Program-made: the position numbers and the translations under genes | Shown: one piece after another, positions 58,281-64,000 of the stretch | Layout of the letters: the number at the start of each line of letters is the position of its first letter | How positions within the stretch are numbered: position 1 is the first letter of the stretch | From: Vannielia litorea | Lineage (GTDB): Bacteria; Pseudomonadota; Alphaproteobacteria; Rhodobacterales; Rhodobacteraceae | NCBI RefSeq assembly: GCF_019801175.1 | Contig: NZ_JAHVJR010000003.1 | Span: forward strand, 408,641-472,640 | Direction of reading: 5' to 3' | DNA: 64,000 nucleotides | Notes under the pieces: model-generated | Databases searched by the model: none | Told to the model about the DNA's origin: nothing | Seen by the model: only the letters and a program-made list of their open reading frames with translations

Positions 58281-60605
58281 ATGAATGACGAGGCAGACAC
58301 CCCCAATATCGAGCCGAACGAGAGGGCAGAACCCCTCCGCCGGGCCATCGGCGAGCGCTATCTTACCTATGCGCTCTCCACCATCATGCACCGTGCGCTG
58401 CCCGATGCGCGCGACGGGCTGAAGCCGGTTCACCGGCGAATCCTCTACGCGATGCGGCGGCTGCGGTTGTCGCCGACGGGCGGATTCCTGAAATCGGCCA
58501 AGATCAGCGGCGACACGATGGGGGATTTTCACCCCCACGGGAACCAGGCGATCTACGATGCTATGGCCCGTCTCGCGCAGGATTTCGCGGTGCGCTACCC
58601 GCTGGTCGACGGTCAGGGCAACTTTGGCAACATCGATGGCGATATGCCGGCGGCCGAGCGTTACACAGAGGCGCGGATGACCGTGGCCGCCGAGGCACTG
58701 CTCGAAGGGCTGGACGAAAACACCGTCAACTTCCGCGACAACTACGATGGTCGTTTGCAGGAACCCGAGGTTCTGCCCGCCGCCTTCCCCAACCTGCTGG
58801 CCAATGGCTCCAGCGGGATCGCCGTGGGCATGGCCACCAACATTCCGCCGCATAATATCGACGAGCTGATCGGCGCCTGCCTGCATCTGCTGAAAACGCC
58901 TGATGCACGCGACGACACGCTGCTAAACTACGTCAAAGGCCCCGATTTTCCGACCGGTGGCGTGATCGTGGAGCCGCCCGAGAGCATTGCCGAAACCTAT
59001 CGCACCGGGCGCGGTGCGGTGCGGTTGCGCTGCCGCTGGGAGGTCGAAGACCTCGGGCGCGGGCAATGGCAGGCGGTTGTCACCGAGATCCCCTATCAGG
59101 TGCAGAAGTCCAAGCTGATCGAGAAGATCGCGGAATTGATCCAGCTGAAAAAGCTGCCGATTCTGGCAGACGTGCGCGATGAGAGCGCCGAGGATATCCG
59201 GCTGGTGCTGGAGCCGCGCTCCAAGAACGTGGACCCCGAGATCCTGATGGGCATGCTGTTCCGCAACTCCGATCTGGAGGTGCGCTTCAGCCTTAACATG
59301 AACGTGCTGATCGACGGGCGCACGCCCAAGGTCTGCTCGCTGAAGGAACTGCTGCGCGCCTTCCTCGATCATCGCCGTGAAGTGCTGGAGCGCCGGTCAC
59401 GGCACCGGCTGGAGAAGATCGACAATCGCCTCGAGGTGCTCGAAGGCCTGATGGTCGCCTTCCTCAACCTCGACCGGGTGATCGATATCATCCGCTACGA
59501 CGACGAGCCCAAGCGCGCGCTGATGGCCGAGGATTGGTCGGTCAAGCACAAGCGGGCGACGGACGAGAGCGACTACGTCAGCCCCATCGGTCTTGGCACA
59601 CCGGAAGAGCCGAGTGATGGCCTGACAGAGGTGCAGACCGAGGCGATCCTCAACATGCGGCTGCGCAGCTTGCGGCGGCTTGAGGAGATGGAGCTGAAGG
59701 CCGAGCAGGATGAGCTCATGCGCGAGCGCGAGAGCCTGCAAGACCTGCTGGAAAGCCCCGATCTGCAATGGGCTCGCATCAGCGACGAATTGCGCGACGT
59801 GCGGGAGAAGTTCGGCGCCAAGACCGAAGAGGGCAAGCGCCGCACCGCATTCGCCGAGGCCGGCGAGGTGGCAGACGTGCCGATGGAGGCAATGATCGAG
59901 CGCGAGCCGATCACCGTGGTCTGCTCGCAGATGGGTTGGATCCGCGCCATGAAGGGCCACATCGACCTTGGCCAAGAGCTGAAGTTCAAAGACGGCGACG
60001 GCCCGCGCTTTGCCTTCCACGCGGAGACGACCGACAAGCTGCTCCTGCTGGGCGCGAACGGGCGGTTCTATACCCTTCCCGGCTCGCAGCTGCCCGGCGG
60101 GCGGGGAATGGGCGAGCCGGTTCGGCTGATGGTCGACCTGCCGAACGATGCCGAGATTCTGGCGCTATTCTCCCATGTGCCGGGGCAGAAGCTGCTGCTG
60201 GCCTCCTCGGCGGGCGATGGATTTGTGGTCAATTCCGACGAGGTCGTCGCCCAGACCCGCGCCGGCAAGCAATCGCTCAACGTAAAAGACGGCGTCACTG
60301 CTGCCGTGTGCCGCCCGGTGAAGGGCGACCACGTGGCCGCGGTAGGTGACAACCGCAAGGTGCTTGTTTTCGCGCTCGAAGAGTTGCCAGAGATGGCACG
60401 GGGCAAGGGCGTGCGGCTGCAAAAGTACAAGGACGGCGGCCTGAGCGATGCCGTGACTTTCGCGCTCGAAGAGGGCCTGAGCTGGAAAGATCCGGCAGGC
60501 CGCACCCGTACCGAAACCGACCTTGCCGAATGGATCGGCAAGCGTGCCTCCGCAGGCCGCATGGCGCCGCGCGGCTTTCCGAGAGACAACAAATTTACCG
60601 ACTGA
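58281..60605 (+). CDS. parC: DNA topoisomerase IV subunit A
   Basis: 774 residues. Catalytic Tyr128 in AAERYTEAR, quinolone-site HPHGNQAIYDA and GIAVGMATNIPPHN. The length and short C-terminal beta-pinwheel without the gyrase QRRGGKG box favour ParC over GyrA. With ParE it separates replicated chromosomes. No Shine-Dalgarno is seen before ATG 58281. Confidence 0.94.
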   Translation: MNDEADTPNIEPNERAEPLRRAIGERYLTYALSTIMHRALPDARDGLKPVHRRILYAMRRLRLSPTGGFLKSAKISGDTMGDFHPHGNQAIYDAMARLAQDFAVRYPLVDGQGNFGNIDGDMPAAERYTEARMTVAAEALLEGLDENTVNFRDNYDGRLQEPEVLPAAFPNLLANGSSGIAVGMATNIPPHNIDELIGACLHLLKTPDARDDTLLNYVKGPDFPTGGVIVEPPESIAETYRTGRGAVRLRCRWEVEDLGRGQWQAVVTEIPYQVQKSKLIEKIAELIQLKKLPILADVRDESAEDIRLVLEPRSKNVDPEILMGMLFRNSDLEVRFSLNMNVLIDGRTPKVCSLKELLRAFLDHRREVLERRSRHRLEKIDNRLEVLEGLMVAFLNLDRVIDIIRYDDEPKRALMAEDWSVKHKRATDESDYVSPIGLGTPEEPSDGLTEVQTEAILNMRLRSLRRLEEMELKAEQDELMRERESLQDLLESPDLQWARISDELRDVREKFGAKTEEGKRRTAFAEAGEVADVPMEAMIEREPITVVCSQMGWIRAMKGHIDLGQELKFKDGDGPRFAFHAETTDKLLLLGANGRFYTLPGSQLPGGRGMGEPVRLMVDLPNDAEILALFSHVPGQKLLLASSAGDGFVVNSDEVVAQTRAGKQSLNVKDGVTAAVCRPVKGDHVAAVGDNRKVLVFALEELPEMARGKGVRLQKYKDGGLSDAVTFALEEGLSWKDPAGRTRTETDLAEWIGKRASAGRMAPRGFPRDNKFTD

Positions 60606-60669
60606 GTGTCATGAATTTGCCCTATGCGCCCCGCTAAGAGTGCCGGGCTTTTAAAACGAGGGACGAGCA

Positions 60670-61911
60670 ATGAGTTACACAGATGCACCGATCGTAGAAG
60701 ACGACGTGCTGCACGGCGCGTATCGCGGTGAGGGAGGGCGGCTGTTCTGGCTCGCACTCGGCACCGGGATGCTCACCCTGCTGACGCTGGGGATTTACCG
60801 GTTCTGGGCCAAAGCCCGCATCCGCCGCTACCTGTGGAGCGCCACGGCGCCCGGCGGCAACCCGTTTGAATATACCGGCACCGGGCTGGAAAAGTTTCTG
60901 GGCTTTCTCGTCGCGGTCGTGATCCTTGCCGCCTATCTCGGCATCCTCAACGTGATCCTGCTGTTCCTCGGCTTCTCCTTCATCATGGGCGGTGATCCAA
61001 ACGACCCCGAGGTGATCTTGCGGCAGATCGTCGTGATCTACGCCAACCTCTTCGCGTTGATCCCGCTCATCTACTTTGCCCAGTACCGCGCCCGCCGTTA
61101 CCTGCTGAGTCGGACCCGCTGGCGCGGCGTCCGGTTCGGCGCCGAAAAGGGGGCCTGGGGTTACACCTGGCGCGGGTGCCTGCTGGCGATCCTCAGCGGC
61201 ATCACCCTGGGCCTGCTGTCGCCGCTCGCCACCTTCAAGCTGGAGAAATACACTTGGGACCGCACGTGGTACGGCGATGCCAAGTTCACTCAAGGCGGCA
61301 AGTGGACAAGCCTCTACCGTGCGATGATCCACGTGGTGATCGCCATTGCGCTCTTCGTCGGCGCAGCCGTGCTGATGGTGATGGACGAGCAGCTTGCGCT
61401 TCTTGGCTTCGTGCTGCTCTTCGTTGCCTATGTCTGGCTGATCATCGGCTTCATCTACTACCAGGTCCACGCTTGGCGCATTCTGGCCGCGCACAAGGTG
61501 CTGGGTGAGGATATCCGGTTCCGCTCGCTGCCGCGCACCGGCACGATCATTGGTACTTACATCGTCGGCACCATCGCGGTGTCTCTACTGACGGCGCTGG
61601 CGCTCATTCCTGTCGGCTTTCTGATCGCGGGCATGGGCTCGCTGATGGGCGGCGGTAACCCCAATGATCTCTTCGGCAGCCCGCAGGGCATCCTCTTCAT
61701 TGCACTGATCGCCTTCGCCTATATCTTCGCCATCGTGTTTGCCGGGGCCCTGAGCATGGTCTTCATCACCCAGCCGATCCTCCGGCACTATGTCGAGGAA
61801 ACGTCGGTAATCGGTGCCTCCAGGCTCGATGCCATCCGCCAGCGCGTGGGCGACGAGGTGGTGGATGCTGAGGGCTTCGCCGATGCACTCGATGTGGGGG
61901 CGGCCTTCTAG
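60670..61911 (+). CDS. YjgN/DUF898 family membrane protein
   Basis: 413 residues with about eight membrane helices. The family marks are TLLTLGIYRFWAKARIRRYLW and a repeat of that kind (GLLSPLATFKLEKYTWDRTWYG) in the second third. Function unknown. GAGGGACGAG precedes the ATG. It is 36 bases before the M48 peptidase, which suggests an operon. Confidence 0.9.
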   Translation: MSYTDAPIVEDDVLHGAYRGEGGRLFWLALGTGMLTLLTLGIYRFWAKARIRRYLWSATAPGGNPFEYTGTGLEKFLGFLVAVVILAAYLGILNVILLFLGFSFIMGGDPNDPEVILRQIVVIYANLFALIPLIYFAQYRARRYLLSRTRWRGVRFGAEKGAWGYTWRGCLLAILSGITLGLLSPLATFKLEKYTWDRTWYGDAKFTQGGKWTSLYRAMIHVVIAIALFVGAAVLMVMDEQLALLGFVLLFVAYVWLIIGFIYYQVHAWRILAAHKVLGEDIRFRSLPRTGTIIGTYIVGTIAVSLLTALALIPVGFLIAGMGSLMGGGNPNDLFGSPQGILFIALIAFAYIFAIVFAGALSMVFITQPILRHYVEETSVIGASRLDAIRQRVGDEVVDAEGFADALDVGAAF

Positions 61912-61947
61912 GTCGCCCGACACCCCCGCCAACCAAGGAGCCGCCCT

Positions 61948-63081
61948 ATGGCAGACCCGACCCCGCCGCTCCCGACCTTCGCCGTCGCTGGCCGTTTCTT
62001 TGACGGTCAGAGCGCCGGGGCAAAGGTGGTGCGCGCCGAGGCCGAGCAGATCAAGGGGCGGCTGCTGATCTATGATGAAGAGAGCGGGCGGCTGCTGGAT
62101 CAATGGCCGCTCGACAGCCTGCGGATGATCCGTGATCCCGGCTTCGGCGACGGGATCGTGTTTTTCCGCGAAGGGCATGACGAGGCCCGCCTCAACATCG
62201 CCTCCGCCGAGGATGCCGCCGCGCTGGGGGCGGTTGCGCCCTACCTGCGCAAGGTGAGCGTGGCTAAGGGCACGTGGCGCAAGGTGCTGCTCTGGAGCGG
62301 TGGCGCCGTGGCCGCGCTGCTGCTGATCCTCTTCGTGATCCTGCCCACGTTGGCCGACACGCTTGCGGGCATGATCGACCCCGAGCAGGAGGAACGGATC
62401 GGGCAAACCGTGGTGGGGCAGGTCGAGCGCATGCTGGGCAGTCACAACGGCTCTGGTTTTTGCTCCACGCCCGAGGGCGACGCCGCGTTGGCCAAGATGA
62501 CCGAGCGCTTCACCGACCACCTCGATCTGCCCTACGAATTGAAGGTCCGGGTCATCCGCAACCCGCTGGTCAACGCCTTTGCCGCGCCGGGCGGGCATGT
62601 GGTGGTCGTTTCGGGGCTGCTCGACAAGGCGGACAGCCCGGAGGAGGTCGCCGGTGTTCTGGCTCATGAGATCGGCCATGTCGCGGCCCGTGACCCGCTG
62701 CGGATCACCCTGCGCACGGCAGGGTCGGCAGGGATCATCTCGATGATTCTTGGCGACTTTGCCGGGGGTGCGCTTGTGATCCTCGTGTCCGAACAACTCA
62801 TGCAGGCGAGCTACACGCGCGACGCCGAGGCCGGGGCGGATGAGTTTGCCCATGAGCTGCTCCGCAAGGCCGAGCTGCCGAGTGAAGGCATGGCGCGATT
62901 CTTCGAAAAACTTCGCGACCAATATGGAGATGTGGACGGGGCCGAGGAGTTTCTCTCCTCGCACCCCAACCTCGCCAGCCGGGCCATCGCGGCGCGGGAG
63001 GCCGAAACCCGGGGCGATGGCACCTTTACGCCGGTTCTGGACGAGGCCGAGTGGGACGCGCTTCGGGCGATCTGCAAATGA
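61948..63081 (+). CDS. M48-family zinc metallopeptidase
   Basis: 377 residues. The N-terminal cytoplasmic part (about 1-105) is followed by one membrane helix (LLLILFVILPTLADTLAGM) and a peptidase domain with the zinc motif HEIGH at 240-244 in VLAHEIGHVAARDP; the third ligand Glu is in DAEAGADEF. BepA/HtpX-related proteases act on misfolded envelope proteins. AAGGAG precedes the ATG. It overlaps the lipoprotein gene. Confidence 0.93.
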   Translation: MADPTPPLPTFAVAGRFFDGQSAGAKVVRAEAEQIKGRLLIYDEESGRLLDQWPLDSLRMIRDPGFGDGIVFFREGHDEARLNIASAEDAAALGAVAPYLRKVSVAKGTWRKVLLWSGGAVAALLLILFVILPTLADTLAGMIDPEQEERIGQTVVGQVERMLGSHNGSGFCSTPEGDAALAKMTERFTDHLDLPYELKVRVIRNPLVNAFAAPGGHVVVVSGLLDKADSPEEVAGVLAHEIGHVAARDPLRITLRTAGSAGIISMILGDFAGGALVILVSEQLMQASYTRDAEAGADEFAHELLRKAELPSEGMARFFEKLRDQYGDVDGAEEFLSSHPNLASRAIAAREAETRGDGTFTPVLDEAEWDALRAICK

Positions 63082-63755
63082 GCCCGCGGTGTGCTCCGGC
63101 GTTCCTGCTGGCGGCGCTGCTCGCAGGCTGCTCCGCCGTGGCGGACCTTCAGGAGCCGGTGGTTCCAATTGGCCAGTTCAAATTGGGCTATTCAGTCGTC
63201 GTGGCCGAGGGCGCGCAAAAGGTGCCGCCCTCCCGCGAGGCCTCTGCCGAGGAATGGCAGGCCGCGCTGGAAGCGGCGCTGAACCAACGGTTCGATCGAT
63301 TCGAGGGCAGCCAGCTTTACCACCTTGCGGTGAAGGTCGATGCCTATGCGCTGGCGGTGCCGGGGGTGCCGGTGGTGCTTTCGCCTAAGTCGATCCTGCG
63401 CATTCAGGTCTCGGTCTGGGATGATGCGGCGGGCACAAAGATCAACGCCGAGCCGCGGGTCTTCACGGTGTTCGAGCGGCTCTCTGGCGAAACCGTGCTC
63501 GGCTCCGGCCTGACCCGCACCAAGGCGCAACAGATGGGGCAGCTTTCCGCCAATGCGGCCCGGCTGATCGAGGGCTGGATGCGGGAGAACCCCGGCTGGT
63601 TCGCCCCGCGCTACGAGGCCTCTGCACCGCTCGCAGAGCCGCTGCCGGAGGTGCCCGCAGCGCCCGCCGCTGCACCGGCGCCGGTGCCGCAGGGCGCAGC
63701 GGATCGGCCGGGTGTGTCGCCCGATATCGGCGATGTAATCACCCCCGCCGGGTAG
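63078..63755 (+). CDS. Lipoprotein of unknown function
   Basis: 225 residues with a lipobox LLAGC (lipidated Cys18). The mature part is a beta-rich domain of about 150 residues and a Pro/Ala-rich tail (AAPAPVPQG). No family recognised. The ATG overlaps the peptidase stop (ATGA), so it is probably a partner or target of the M48 protein. Confidence 0.85.
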   Translation: MSPRCAPAFLLAALLAGCSAVADLQEPVVPIGQFKLGYSVVVAEGAQKVPPSREASAEEWQAALEAALNQRFDRFEGSQLYHLAVKVDAYALAVPGVPVVLSPKSILRIQVSVWDDAAGTKINAEPRVFTVFERLSGETVLGSGLTRTKAQQMGQLSANAARLIEGWMRENPGWFAPRYEASAPLAEPLPEVPAAPAAAPAPVPQGAADRPGVSPDIGDVITPAG

Positions 63756-63772
63756 CAGGGCCCGCGCGAGAA

Positions 63773-63802
63773 GCCCTTGAGGCCAAAGGGCGCTTGATTT
63801 TT
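63773..63802 (+). terminator. Weak terminator after the lipoprotein gene
   Basis: GCCCTT / AAGGGC stem with a 7-nt loop, followed by GCTTGATTTTT. Confidence 0.55.
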
Positions 63803-63840
63803 CTCCCACGCCCGCGTAGGCACCCGCCCATGCAAATCCC

Positions 63841-63858
63841 GGGGCCTAGGTCGGCCCC
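63841..63858. repeat. GC-rich dyad just before tuf
   Basis: GGGGCC-TAGGTC-GGCCCC ends 23 bases before the tuf start and may be a leader hairpin or protein site. Confidence 0.4.
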
Positions 63859-63881
63859 CCGAAACAGAGGCGCCAAGGACG

Positions 63882-64000
63882 ATGGCTAAGGAAAAGTTTG
63901 AACGCACGAAACCGCATGTGAACATCGGCACGATCGGTCACGTGGACCACGGCAAGACGACGCTGACGGCTGCGATCACCAAGCAGTTTGGCGACTTCAA
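63882..64000 (+). CDS. tuf: Translation elongation factor Tu, 5' part
   Basis: 39 codons are visible before the right edge. It begins AKEKFERTKPHVNIGTIGHV and has the G1 loop DHGKTTLTAAIT, diagnostic for EF-Tu. AAGGA precedes the ATG. The leader upstream has no recognisable tRNA. Confidence 0.97.
   Translation, partial: MAKEKFERTKPHVNIGTIGHVDHGKTTLTAAITKQFGDF

Noticed and set aside
63756..63881. tRNA gene upstream of tuf
   Set aside because: tRNA genes often lie near tuf, but no cloverleaf or TTCGA-type T-loop could be found in these 126 bases.
1..64000. Genomic island, prophage or transposon
   Set aside because: No integrase, transposase, phage gene, tRNA-linked direct repeat or broad change in composition was seen; only the 15.9-16.35 kb gap is clearly lower in GC.

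Overview
The window is high-GC, densely packed chromosomal DNA from an alphaproteobacterium, most probably a marine Rhodobacteraceae (Roseobacter-type) member. The assignment rests on gene content and order: the linked chvI-chvG-hprK-rapZ-EIIA(Man)-HPr block, an etfBA/3-hydroxybutyryl-CoA dehydrogenase pair, a tandem MerR/acyl-CoA dehydrogenase/thiolase/FadJ locus, and a DmdA-like aminomethyltransferase. No rRNA, tRNA, CRISPR array, insertion sequence, prophage or integrase was recognised. The content looks like core genome, and the less familiar material lies in small exported proteins and intergenic signals.

Region by region. 1-9.85 kb, minus strand: a beta-oxidation locus running from two MerR regulators through an acyl-CoA dehydrogenase, a small gene plus an exported protein, GST, an unknown protein, thiolase, an NTF2-like protein, a two-domain cupin and fadJ (cut by the left edge). 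10-12.3 kb: two overlapping hotdog thioesterases coupled to a MATE exporter. 12.3-14.1 kb: DUF952-pyrD-arsC-like operon. 14.3-19.3 kb: periplasmic 5'-nucleotidase, a 475-bp non-coding stretch with a long-arm inverted repeat, GFA-type Zn protein, DmdA-like enzyme, DUF1992 and SRAP proteins. 19.4-22 kb: a cupredoxin-like protein with an EF-hand loop, and a GntR regulator divergent from a cytochrome P450, with two near-palindromic operators between them.

22-32 kb: aromatic aminotransferase, mercaptopyruvate sulfurtransferase, LysE exporter, smpB, a TrmO-like gene without an ordinary start codon, dapA, a soluble lytic transglycosylase, and a capsule-export pair (KpsE-like/KpsT-like) behind a clear sigma70-type promoter. 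32-46 kb: nhaA, ArsR/UPF0718 permease pair, [4Fe-4S]-type uracil-DNA glycosylase, SseB-like protein, PfkB sugar kinase, nadE, a secreted MORN protein with 18 exact 23-residue repeats, threonine aldolase, YcgN-like protein, ribF, and pckA followed by two DUF3859 paralogs.

46-64 kb: the ChvGI two-component system with the partial nitrogen-type PTS branch and an acyltransferase; hbd, etfBA, ATP:cob(I)alamin adenosyltransferase, a HIG1-like twin-TM protein, SDR, SH3 protein, parC, and a YjgN-M48 protease-lipoprotein cluster ending at the first codons of tuf.

The metabolic theme is acyl-CoA oxidation feeding electrons to EtfAB and carbon to PEP via PckA. An identical 11-mer (CGTTAGCGCAA) lies about 130-150 bp upstream of both pckA and etfBA, which suggests one carbon-flow regulator may control both. 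No clearly novel multi-gene system was identified. The leads most worth checking are the P450/GntR locus, the shared pckA/etf operator, the MORN and EF-hand exported proteins, and the TrmO start.
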